A stretch of 11,887 nt of DNA from Candidatus Mesolinea sp. GTDB lineage: Bacteria; Chloroflexota; Anaerolineae; Anaerolineales; Anaerolineaceae. Numbering within the stretch: position 1 is the first letter of the stretch; every line of letters starts with the position of its first letter. Made by a program: the position numbers and the translations under genes. Below, piece after piece: positions 1 through 5,987 of this stretch. The stretch lies in assembly GCA_003445715.1 (NCBI GenBank), contig DMCS01000103.1, positions 3,561 to 15,447 on the forward strand, written 5' to 3'. The notes under the pieces are model-generated. The model saw only the letters and a program-made list of their open reading frames with translations. It did not search any database and was not told where the DNA came from.

Positions 1-1148
1 GAAATAAGATTGGTCACGATATAGCTAGAAATGTTCCCACGTTGCGTAGTGACGATAGGCAAAGCAGTGATACTCTTTCCGCCGTGTTCCTCGTTTAGAC
101 GACACGCCCGTTCTAATAGACGCGAATGCAGGTAGAAAATATCGCCCGGATAGGCTTCGCGACCAGGTGGACGCCGCAGCAGGAGACTAATTTCGCGATA
201 GGTGTCGGCATGCTTTGAGAGGTCGTCATAAACAATGAGCACATCTCTCCCGGAATCCATATAAAACTCGGCTAGGGTTACCCCAGTATATGGAGCGAGG
301 TAACGCAATGCCGGCGGGTCATCTGGGCTGGCAACAATTACAGTTGTCTTGGGCATGACGCCGCCCTTTTCCAGGATTTCTAAGGCGTTCAAAACGGATG
401 CCTTTTTCTGTCCAATAGAAACATAGATGCAATCAACGTTTGATTCCCGTTGTTGTAAGATGGTATCCAAAGCTAAGGTCGTCTTACCGATTTGGCGGTC
501 ACCTACGATCAACTCGCGTTGGCCACGCCCCAAGGGGAAGAGAGCATCGATGACCTTTGTACCCGTATAGAGAGGCGTATCCACAGGTGCACGCTCGGTA
601 ACACCCGGGGCAACTTTTTCAATCGATCGATACTCCGAAGGAACAATTTGGGCATCGTTCATGATCGGGTTTCCTAGGGGATCAATCACACGTCCTAAAA
701 ATTGAAAGCCCACCGGCACATTCAAACGCTGGCCGGTGGCTTCTGCTAAGTCACCGCCCTGGATGCCCAAGTCAGGGCCGAGTAAAAGCACGTCTACATA
801 CTTTTGGTCCAAACTCAAGACCATGCCCTGAATCCCATTGGGGAAATTGACCAACTCTTCTAAGCTCGCATCGGGAAGCCCGCTTAGGGTGGCAACACCA
901 TTGCCAATGTATTGGACTGTGCCAACGCTGCGAAATAACAGCTTAGGTGAGATTGATTTACTCGCCTCAATTAAAATCTGTAAAAATTTGGGGATGTCTC
1001 CATAAACTTGAATAGGCTCACCAAGGCCTTCCACATGGGATTTGACCTCGGTAACGAACACGTCAGTGGGAATATTCAATGGGAGGTCTTTCTCCAGCTT
1101 TTCGGCGAACGCTTGAAGCAGATTATCTTTCTCCGATGGCATGCTCAT
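1..1148 (-). CDS. atpA: N-type ATPase subunit alpha, 3' end cut by window edge
   Basis: Alpha subunit of the rotary ATPase headpiece; it forms the alpha3-beta3 hexamer and binds non-catalytic nucleotide. Seen: 382 codons, continuing past position 1. The Walker A motif GDRQIGKT lies at residues 216-223, with GRGQRELIVG just before it and the alpha signature PGREAYPGDIFYLHSRLLER further on. The P-loop sits about 47 residues later than in E. coli alpha (about 169), so the N terminus is extended; this extension (about residues 1-70) has no counterpart in standard alpha. The start is either ATG 1148 or ATG 1142 (M3); both follow an AGGGAG Shine-Dalgarno (spacing 4 or 10 nt). The gene overlaps the end of atpF by 20-26 nt, implying translational coupling. 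Known: atpA is the eighth gene of N-ATPase operons, followed by atpG, which would lie off the left edge. Confidence 0.96.
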   Translation of the reverse strand, partial: MSMPSEKDNLLQAFAEKLEKDLPLNIPTDVFVTEVKSHVEGLGEPIQVYGDIPKFLQILIEASKSISPKLLFRSVGTVQYIGNGVATLSGLPDASLEELVNFPNGIQGMVLSLDQKYVDVLLLGPDLGIQGGDLAEATGQRLNVPVGFQFLGRVIDPLGNPIMNDAQIVPSEYRSIEKVAPGVTERAPVDTPLYTGTKVIDALFPLGRGQRELIVGDRQIGKTTLALDTILQQRESNVDCIYVSIGQKKASVLNALEILEKGGVMPKTTVIVASPDDPPALRYLAPYTGVTLAEFYMDSGRDVLIVYDDLSKHADTYREISLLLRRPPGREAYPGDIFYLHSRLLERACRLNEEHGGKSITALPIVTTQRGNISSYIVTNLI

Positions 1149-1929
1149 GCGACTCCCTGCTCAGTTGTTCTAAAATTTTGTTGACCTCGGTGCGTAAACT
1201 CTCCACATTGGTGAGGACTGAGTTATCGAGTACAAAGTCTCCTACGCGGGCACGAACGCCAGCAATGAGGCGGGGTTCCACTTCAACATTGATTTCGACG
1301 TCTTTATCAGCCAGAGCGCTAAAGGTGTTATAGAGCTTAGATTGCTGTTCGATAGTCAGTGGCCGCACGACGGTTAAATCAATAATCGGCATTTGTTCTT
1401 CTAAGGAACCCCGGATGGTATTTAGCCTTTGGACATCATCTTCGCCTAGGTTCCAGATGCTGGCGGTGAGGTCATCTATTAAGATGTCGTTCACCTGAGG
1501 AGGTATGACCTGTTGCAGAATTTCCCCGGTAACTTGAAGGATGGTATCGGTGAAAACCTGCCTATTTTTGTTTAGTTCAGCACGTTGTTCCTGCCTGGCT
1601 TGCTTAATGGCGTCTGCCATGATTTGCGCGGCTTCTTCATACGTTGCTTGCAGGAGCTCTTCTTGCCTAGCTCTGCTCTTTTCGTAAGCCTCTTGCAAGA
1701 TTTGTTCAATCTCCTCGTCCAAATGGCTCAAGCGCCGGTTGATCTCCTCAAGTTTACGCGCAGCTTCTTCACGGTCTTCTTCAAGTTCTCTCAGCAATTC
1801 GGCTTTTTCTTTTGCCCGCCGATCTGCATTCCTGGCCATTGGTTTGAAGACCAGGTAATAGAGCGCAACCGTGATGATAATAAAATTTATTATCTCCCAA
1901 CCGATTGTGTCGAGAAAGATATCCAGCAT
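1123..1929 (-). CDS. atpF: N-type ATPase subunit b with delta-like C-terminal domain
   Basis: Peripheral stalk subunit, 268 aa, well above the ~155-170 of an ordinary b subunit. Seen: one N-terminal membrane helix (about residues 11-30, ending YLVFKPM), a long charged coiled coil (about 35-130) and a C-terminal segment (about 182-250) that reads like the C-terminal domain of ATP synthase delta: VVRPLTIEQQSKLY followed by LIAGVRARVGDFVLDNSV (221-238), which matches the delta pattern LIGGhxhRhGDxVhDxSh. No separate delta gene is seen between atpF and atpA, as known for N-ATPase operons. Inference: the b C terminus takes over the delta role of tying the stalk to the top of F1. The start lies 3 nt after atpE, with GGTGG at the end of atpE as a possible ribosome binding site. 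The last 20-26 nt overlap atpA. Confidence 0.94.
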   Translation of the reverse strand: MLDIFLDTIGWEIINFIIITVALYYLVFKPMARNADRRAKEKAELLRELEEDREEAARKLEEINRRLSHLDEEIEQILQEAYEKSRARQEELLQATYEEAAQIMADAIKQARQEQRAELNKNRQVFTDTILQVTGEILQQVIPPQVNDILIDDLTASIWNLGEDDVQRLNTIRGSLEEQMPIIDLTVVRPLTIEQQSKLYNTFSALADKDVEINVEVEPRLIAGVRARVGDFVLDNSVLTNVESLRTEVNKILEQLSRESHEHAIGER

Positions 1930-1932
1930 CGT

Positions 1933-2208
1933 TTATCCACCAAAGAATCGTGTAATCAGAGGGTTAGCAAATAGCAATATCATGACCACGAGGAGCTGGA
2001 AGATAACGCCGGTTTCAACCAAAGCCATGGCGATGATCATGGTTGTCCTCAATTCCCCTGCGGCTTCCGGTTGTCGTGCGATGCCCTCGACGGCTTTGGT
2101 GGCTATCTTGCCTTCCCAGGTCTCCGGTACGATCACCCCGACCATAATTACAATACCCGAGGTGATAATACTTACAATGGTTACTAAGACTTCTGGACTA
2201 AGATTCAT
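1933..2208 (-). CDS. atpE: N-type ATPase rotor ring subunit c
   Basis: Proteolipid of the membrane rotor, 91 aa, two transmembrane helices (about 6-31 and 57-82) joined by the polar loop ARQPEAAGELR (44-54), which contains the RQP signature. Helix 2 reads MALVETGVIFQLL, with the ion-binding carboxylate E65, and ends MILLFANP as in Na+/N-type c subunits. By alignment from memory to Ilyobacter tartaricus c (ligands Q32, V63, E65, S66, T67, Y70), this protein has E32, L63, E65, T66, G67, F70. It thus has two facing carboxylates, but lacks T67 and Y70. Helix 1 carries ETWEG (29-33) where c subunits normally have a glycine-rich stretch. Ion specificity (Na+ or H+) cannot be settled from sequence. 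AAAGGA about 8 nt before the ATG is a good Shine-Dalgarno; the gap to atpB is 23 nt. Confidence 0.95.
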   Translation of the reverse strand: MNLSPEVLVTIVSIITSGIVIMVGVIVPETWEGKIATKAVEGIARQPEAAGELRTTMIIAMALVETGVIFQLLVVMILLFANPLITRFFGG

Positions 2209-2231
2209 TTGCTAATTCCTTTCGTTTTTCT

Positions 2232-2906
2232 TTAATTTGTTTTTTTTGATTCTTTCTTAGAACTTTCCTCTTTATGGATTGCGACTGCAGAACCAATATA
2301 GAGAGAAGCTAAAATGGTAAATACATAGGCTTGTAAAATACCCGTGAAAAGGCCCAAACCAGCCACGGCTACGGGTACAAACATAGGAATGATAGATAAA
2401 ACGATGGCAAAAATCAAGTCGCCACCTAAGATATTGCCAAAAAGACGCAAAGCTAATGAAATTGTGCGGCTAAATTGGCTGATAATTTCAAGCGGGAACA
2501 AGAAGATTGGTGTTGCAAATTCCTTGAGATAACCCAGGAAGCCCTTCTTTCTGATTCCGTAATAATGAACCGCAAGAAACACGATGAGAGCTAATGCAAT
2601 GGTTGTATTTATATCGGATGTTGGGGATTTTACCCCTGGGATGATCGAAGCAGCGCTGGAGAAAAAGATAAAAACCATGAAGGATCCCAAAATTGGAATG
2701 TAGGGATTGAGGTTTTCCTCATCTAAAACGCTGCTAATAACCCCGATGATAGCGTCAAGCAATGTTGCTAACAGATTGGGTTTAATCTTTTCGATCAAGA
2801 TAACGCCCAAGATGATAATTACCATAACCAGCCACGTGTATACGACAGTGTCTCTTACTGGAATTCCTAACAAATAAAATACAATCGGGTGTTCAGTTAT
2901 TTCCAT
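2232..2906 (-). CDS. atpB: N-type ATPase subunit a (ion channel stator)
   Basis: Membrane stator subunit that carries ions to and from the c ring. 224 aa, about five hydrophobic helices, ending in a lysine/serine-rich cytosolic tail. Seen: the family signature FSRTISLALRLFGN (residues 146-158) with the essential stator arginine R154 (E. coli R210 equivalent), and FTGILQAYVFT (187-197) with the conserved glutamine Q192 in the last helix. Shorter than E. coli a (271 aa), fitting the N-type. It starts 9 nt after atpR; GGAAAGGA in the last codons of atpR is the probable ribosome binding site. Fifth gene of the operon, directly before atpE, as in all atp operons. The identification is firm; which ion it carries depends on the c ring. 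Confidence 0.95.
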   Translation of the reverse strand: MEITEHPIVFYLLGIPVRDTVVYTWLVMVIIILGVILIEKIKPNLLATLLDAIIGVISSVLDEENLNPYIPILGSFMVFIFFSSAASIIPGVKSPTSDINTTIALALIVFLAVHYYGIRKKGFLGYLKEFATPIFLFPLEIISQFSRTISLALRLFGNILGGDLIFAIVLSIIPMFVPVAVAGLGLFTGILQAYVFTILASLYIGSAVAIHKEESSKKESKKTN

Positions 2907-2915
2907 AAATGCGAC

Positions 2916-3236
2916 TTATTCCTTTCCGTCAGGTTCACTTGGGCGATTAGCCATTTTATTCATCCGTATGACCTGCCAAAAATGTGCTGCGGTTAAGCTA
3001 AAGACAAAACAGAGGGCGTAGAGAATGCCTGCGTTGACAAAAATATATAAAAGAACAATCAAAAGAACCCACCGTAAAAGGTTCATGAGGACAGTCGGAA
3101 GGATTTTTCGTGAGGAGGCTTGACCGGTCCTCAATTCCACGTTCTGCCGGATGATGCGTATAGAAAATAATGACCATCCTATGCCCAAAGCACAGCTCAG
3201 GATGATTAAACCCATTTTTGCGATCACATCATTCAT
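2916..3236 (-). CDS. atpR: N-ATPase accessory membrane protein AtpR
   Basis: Small membrane protein of 106 aa with three predicted transmembrane helices (about 6-25, 47-68, 70-90) and a polar C-terminal tail. Helix 2 contains an arginine, R55 in MNLLRWVLLIVLLY, at its start. Known: AtpR is found only in N-ATPase operons, between atpQ and atpB, and was proposed to interact with the c ring during assembly or function; its exact role is not established. Identification here rests on size, three-helix topology and exact position in the operon more than on a diagnostic motif. The start ATG overlaps the stop of atpQ as ATGA (3233-3236), a typical translational coupling arrangement. Confidence 0.85.
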   Translation of the reverse strand: MNDVIAKMGLIILSCALGIGWSLFSIRIIRQNVELRTGQASSRKILPTVLMNLLRWVLLIVLLYIFVNAGILYALCFVFSLTAAHFWQVIRMNKMANRPSEPDGKE

Positions 3237-3628
3237 ATGTGTTTATTCTCTTGTTCATTGTAAATTTCTTGTTCCCTTTTTTGCTTGCGTTCTTCTTCTC
3301 TTTTCTTCTCCAATTCGTTTTGCATAATTTCAAATTCTTCGCTGATAAACCTGAGAACGCTAAGTACAGCCAGAAGAACACCCAAGCCCAGAAATGTCAG
3401 GGTGAAATAAGTGCCTGTGTTAAGGTGCTTATCGATAAAAAAGCCAATGAGTGGTCCAACACCAATCGGAATGGCGATTTCCCATCCGAGTGAGGAAGCC
3501 CTTAAATCTCGACCTGTGAGCATAGGTTTTTTTTGATATTTTTTTTGGATTGCCTCGCCTGGGGCACTATTCTCCTCAGGTCTTGGCAATTCCGCATCTG
3601 ACAGGTGCTCATTTGTTTCATTTTGCAT
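3233..3628 (-). CDS. atpQ: N-ATPase accessory membrane protein AtpQ (AtpI/AtpZ-like)
   Basis: 131-aa protein with a polar N terminus (1-45), two transmembrane helices (about 47-66 and 73-94) and a highly charged helical tail rich in Lys, Glu and Arg (about 96-128). The first helix, LGWEIAIPIGVGPLIGFFID, is glycine-rich and ends in an acidic residue, the pattern of the small two-helix AtpI/AtpZ ('ATPase gene 1') family found at the start of many atp operons and linked to c-ring assembly or Mg2+ transport. Its place between atpC and atpR matches AtpQ of N-ATPase operons. The start follows atpC by 8 nt and has no clear Shine-Dalgarno, so it may depend on coupling to atpC translation. It overlaps atpR by 4 nt. 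Confidence 0.88.
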   Translation of the reverse strand: MQNETNEHLSDAELPRPEENSAPGEAIQKKYQKKPMLTGRDLRASSLGWEIAIPIGVGPLIGFFIDKHLNTGTYFTLTFLGLGVLLAVLSVLRFISEEFEIMQNELEKKREEERKQKREQEIYNEQENKHI

Positions 3629-3636
3629 TGGTAGTG

Positions 3637-3903
3637 TCAGTGTGTTGTCAAAATGCTCACAATGTTATCCCTAATGGTTAATACACCCTCGTTAATGTAA
3701 ACCGATTTCTTGCCCTCCTCATCATTATAAAACAGTAAACCGTCCGCTGTTGCGCCAATCAGAGGCGCATGCCCGGGTAAAATTCCGATTGACGACCCAT
3801 CTTCTAAGAGCACTTTTATGCTGTGAATGTTTTCCAGCTCCAAGACGGTGCCGGCAACGCTCAAGACCTCAACACGGAGAAGATTAGGTTTCACGGAATT
3901 CAT
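3637..3903 (-). CDS. atpC: N-type ATPase subunit epsilon, lacking the C-terminal helical domain
   Basis: Central stalk subunit, 88 aa. Seen: only the N-terminal beta-sandwich, with the family features GTVLELENIHSIKV, IGILPGHAPLIG (the PGHAPL motif, about residues 40-51) and a final strand GVLTIRDNIVSILTTH. A standard epsilon has about 130-140 residues, the extra ~45 forming a helical hairpin that inhibits ATP hydrolysis; that part is absent. The stop codon is followed 8 nt later by atpQ, so there is no room for a lost C-terminal domain and this is probably the natural length and not a frameshift. Short epsilons of this size are known in some lineages such as green sulfur bacteria. It starts 6 nt after the atpD stop; no strong Shine-Dalgarno is visible. 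Confidence 0.92.
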   Translation of the reverse strand: MNSVKPNLLRVEVLSVAGTVLELENIHSIKVLLEDGSSIGILPGHAPLIGATADGLLFYNDEEGKKSVYINEGVLTIRDNIVSILTTH

Positions 3904-3909
3904 CTTATT

Positions 3910-5343
3910 TTACTCAGCCTGTTCTCTTTCCATAGCTTTAGCTTTTGCAATCACTTCGTCTATTTTCCCAGACATATAAAAAGCTTGCTCAGGCAGATCA
4001 TCAAATTCACCGGATAAAATCCTTGCAAAACCATCAATGGTATCTTCCACAGGGACATATCTGCCTTCCTGCCCAACATAAGCTCCTGCAGTGAAAAATG
4101 GCTGGGTCAAGAAGCGCTGGATTCGTCTTGCTCGGATCACAACTTGCTGATCGCTCTGGGAGAGCTCTTCCATGCCTAAAATGGCGATAAGGTCCTGCAA
4201 CTCCTCATAGCGGGCTAAAGTCGCCTTCACTTGAGTGGCAGTCTCATAATGCTTTCGACCAACGATCTCAGGTTTGAGCAGCGTGGAGCTCGATTGCAGC
4301 GGGTCGATGGCGGGATATAAGCCCAGAGAGAATATGCGCCGGGAAAGCACTGAAATCGCATCCAGATGCGAAAAGGTCGCAGTAATTGCTGGATCGGTGA
4401 CGTCATCAGCAGGAATATAGACAGCTTGCACAGAGGTCATGCTCGAGCCGCTCGTTGAGGTAATGCGTTCTTGCAACAGTCCCATTTCCGAGTCTAAAGT
4501 AGCTTGGTAGCCTAATTCACTGGGCAGCCTGCCCAAAAGTGTGGAAACTTCTGAGCCAGCCTGGATGAAGCGGTAAATGTTATCGATAAAGATAAGGACG
4601 GGGTACCTGGCTTGATCGCGGAAATATTCCGCCATGGTCAGAGCCGTAAAAGGAACACGCATTCGAGCGCCTGGAGGTTCATTCATTTGGCCAAAAGCCA
4701 AAATGGTGCGGTTGAGCAACCCAGAATTTTTCATCTCGAGCCAAAGCTCGTTACCTTCACGGCTGCGTTCACCCACACCAGCAAACACGACAATCCCAGA
4801 TTGCATGGTGATGGTGTTGTTCATCAGCTCGAGCATCAAAACCGTCTTACCCACGCCTGCACCGCCAAAAAGGCCAACCTTTCCGCCTTTAGGGTAGGGG
4901 GTGAGTAAGTCGATTGCTTTGACACCGGTGGTCGTAATCTCTTTGGAGGCAATCTGTGTTTTTAGGTCTGGTGGTTCGTGATGAATGGGCAAAAGTTTGC
5001 TGGCTTCAATGGGAGGTAGGTCATCGATGGTCTCACCCAAGACATTGAAGAGTCTACCAAGCGTTTTTTCACCCACAGGAACTTTTATTGGCTCTCCTAA
5101 ATCTGTGGCTATCAGACCGCGTCTCAATCCAGCTGTGGGTCCCATCGCTACGGCGCGTACGACGGTCGGCTTTACGTGTTCTTGAATTTCTAAGATAACG
5201 TTGTTGCCATCCGGACGTTTAACCAAGAGAGCGTTGTGAATGGAGGGTAAATTCCCTGAGGGGAACTCCACATCGACAACAACGCCGACCAGTCGGGTTA
5301 TCGTTCCTTGATTGAGTCTTGAGGCTTCTTGAGTTTCGGTCAT
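3910..5343 (-). CDS. atpD: N-type ATPase catalytic subunit beta
   Basis: Catalytic subunit of the ATPase headpiece, 477 aa from the ATG at 5343, first gene of the operon. Seen (residues from this start): Walker A GGAGVGKT at 160-167, GERSREGNEL with catalytic E192 and R193, the Walker B region VLIFIDNIYRF near 249-259, LQERITST and the C-terminal QAFYMSGKID. The beta DELSEED loop is degenerate, EELSQSD (392-398), with two acidic residues lost. A longer reading starting at GTG 5379 is possible in frame but would begin upstream of the likely transcription start (about 5375), while ATG 5343 has AGGAAA 6 nt upstream; 5343 is therefore chosen. atpD in first place, followed by atpC and then the membrane genes, is the hallmark order of N-ATPase operons; housekeeping F-ATPase operons normally end with atpD-atpC. 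Confidence 0.97.
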   Translation of the reverse strand: MTETQEASRLNQGTITRLVGVVVDVEFPSGNLPSIHNALLVKRPDGNNVILEIQEHVKPTVVRAVAMGPTAGLRRGLIATDLGEPIKVPVGEKTLGRLFNVLGETIDDLPPIEASKLLPIHHEPPDLKTQIASKEITTTGVKAIDLLTPYPKGGKVGLFGGAGVGKTVLMLELMNNTITMQSGIVVFAGVGERSREGNELWLEMKNSGLLNRTILAFGQMNEPPGARMRVPFTALTMAEYFRDQARYPVLIFIDNIYRFIQAGSEVSTLLGRLPSELGYQATLDSEMGLLQERITSTSGSSMTSVQAVYIPADDVTDPAITATFSHLDAISVLSRRIFSLGLYPAIDPLQSSSTLLKPEIVGRKHYETATQVKATLARYEELQDLIAILGMEELSQSDQQVVIRARRIQRFLTQPFFTAGAYVGQEGRYVPVEDTIDGFARILSGEFDDLPEQAFYMSGKIDEVIAKAKAMEREQAE

Positions 5344-5349
5344 AAACGT

Positions 5350-5355
5350 TTTCCT
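5350..5355 (-). promoter_or_regulatory. Ribosome binding site deciding the atpD start
   Basis: AGGAAA on the minus strand, 6 nt upstream of ATG 5343. It supports this start over the in-frame GTG at 5379, which has no comparable site and lies upstream of the expected transcript start. Confidence 0.7.
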
Positions 5356-5381
5356 AATTGTAATAAAGCAATAACTCACCT

Positions 5382-5390
5382 ATTATACCA
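5382..5390 (-). promoter_or_regulatory. Extended -10 promoter of the N-ATPase operon
   Basis: TGGTATAAT on the minus strand is a perfect extended -10 (TGn-TATAAT). The position 17 nt upstream (AAGGAT, 5405-5410) is a poor -35, as often seen with extended -10 promoters. Transcription would start near 5375, leaving a ~30-nt leader before atpD. No operator repeat is evident. Confidence 0.65.
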
Positions 5391-5489
5391 AAAGCTTTCA
5401 CTAAATCCTTTTTCTATCCAAATTATTAATAAAAATCTGATGCTTGTTGTGAACATGTAAACCTTCTGCTGCATTGCGCTGATTGGTAA

Positions 5490-5597
5490 CTTGGCACGCT
5501 TCGAGCACAATTTTTTCTGGAAATTGATTCCGCTTTGCTGATATTGCTCTACTTTGGCGGGCTGGCACTACTCTATACCCGCGGGATTGCCCCCTGA
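5490..5597 (+). pseudogene. Possible 3' tail of a membrane protein gene
   Basis: A 35-codon frame, open between TAA 5487 and TGA 5595, reads LRAQFFLEIDSALLILLYFG followed by GLALLYTRGIAP and stop. It looks like one last hydrophobic helix and a short tail, as at the end of a multi-pass membrane protein such as a polysaccharide polymerase or glycosyltransferase. It has no start codon of its own with a ribosome binding site. It converges on the aminotransferase relic at 5647. The reading is short and could be chance; no family is assigned. Confidence 0.25.
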
Positions 5598-5646
5598 GTG
5601 TGTGTTTCTATGGATGCAGAATTGGAGAGTAACCCACGCTTTAGCT

Positions 5647-5838
5647 TCAGACCGCTTGGCTGATAATCGCCTCAATGACCCGGTCCTGCTCCGCGTCCGT
5701 CAGGTTATAGAAGAAGGGCAAGCGCACCAATTGATCGCTGATGCGCTCAGTGACCGGACAGTCGCCAGGTTTACCGCCGAAGCGCATGCCCATATCCGAA
5801 AGGTGCAGGGGCAGGTAATGGAAAACGGACGTGTTAGT
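5647..5838 (-). pseudogene. C-terminal remnant of a WecE/RffA-type sugar aminotransferase
   Basis: The minus strand carries the last 63 codons of a DegT/DnrJ/EryC1-family aminotransferase, ending in TGA at 5647-5649. Readable parts are TSVFHYLPLHLSDMGMRFGG, then CPVTERISDQLVRLPFFYNL and TDAEQDRVIEAI. These match, from memory of the family, the C terminus of dTDP-4-oxo-6-deoxyglucose aminotransferases (the VFHYxPLH and LRLPLFYxLTDxEQDxVI motifs). The intact enzyme has about 370-380 residues with a PLP lysine; all of that is missing, as an in-frame TGA lies directly upstream (5839-5841) and no further homology is seen before the amylase terminator. Such enzymes make amino sugars for cell-surface glycans. 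It is a relic, not expressed as a working enzyme. Confidence 0.75.
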
Positions 5839-5941
5839 TCATCTAAAATGTTACCGAAATATTACCTTTTGACTTGACAGGATTGTGACTGTTCCAGCTG
5901 AAGGCTGAGCGGGATCCGCTATTTTAGCTAAGGAAATAGAT

Positions 5942-5971
5942 CATCAAGGCGGCTTTTGGGCCGCCTTGATG
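5942..5971 (-). terminator. Intrinsic terminator-like hairpin after the amylase gene
   Basis: A perfect 11-bp stem, CATCAAGGCGG / CCGCCTTGATG, with an 8-nt loop, 17 nt downstream of the amylase stop. On the minus strand the trailing sequence ATCTATTTCC is a weak U tract; on the plus strand it is followed by TTTTG, so it may act in both directions. Confidence 0.65.
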
Positions 5972-5987
5972 TTTTGAAGTCTTGATG

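Larger units (their letters stand above)
5344..5987. other. 644-nt stretch without an intact gene, holding gene relics
   Basis: Between atpD and the amylase gene. It contains, from left to right, the atpD leader and promoter, an AT-rich stretch (5391-5440), a possible plus-strand membrane-protein tail (5490-5597), a convergent aminotransferase tail (5647-5838), an imperfect direct repeat AAATGTTACC/AAATATTACC (5846-5866), and the amylase terminator hairpin (5942-5971). No tRNA, insertion sequence or complete reading frame was recognised. The two gene tails facing each other suggest leftover 3' ends of two convergent genes whose main parts were deleted. Confidence 0.6.

Noticed and set aside
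492..677. 61-codon plus-strand reading frame over atpA
   Set aside because: Antisense of the conserved alpha P-loop region; no supporting start or family.
1585..1974. 129-codon plus-strand reading frame over atpF
   Set aside because: Its hydrophobic Phe/Leu-rich sequence is what the antisense of the Lys/Glu-rich coiled coil of subunit b would give.
3637..3639. Frameshift or nonsense mutation truncating epsilon
   Set aside because: atpQ starts 8 nt after the stop, leaving no room for a missing C-terminal domain, and the beta-sandwich is complete.
5344..5379. N-terminal 12-residue extension of AtpD from GTG 5379
   Set aside because: It overlaps the promoter region and lies upstream of the expected transcript start; ATG 5343 has the better ribosome binding site.
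5554..5877. 107-codon plus-strand reading frame
   Set aside because: It lies antisense to the recognisable aminotransferase tail, has no ribosome binding site and reads as low-complexity shadow sequence.
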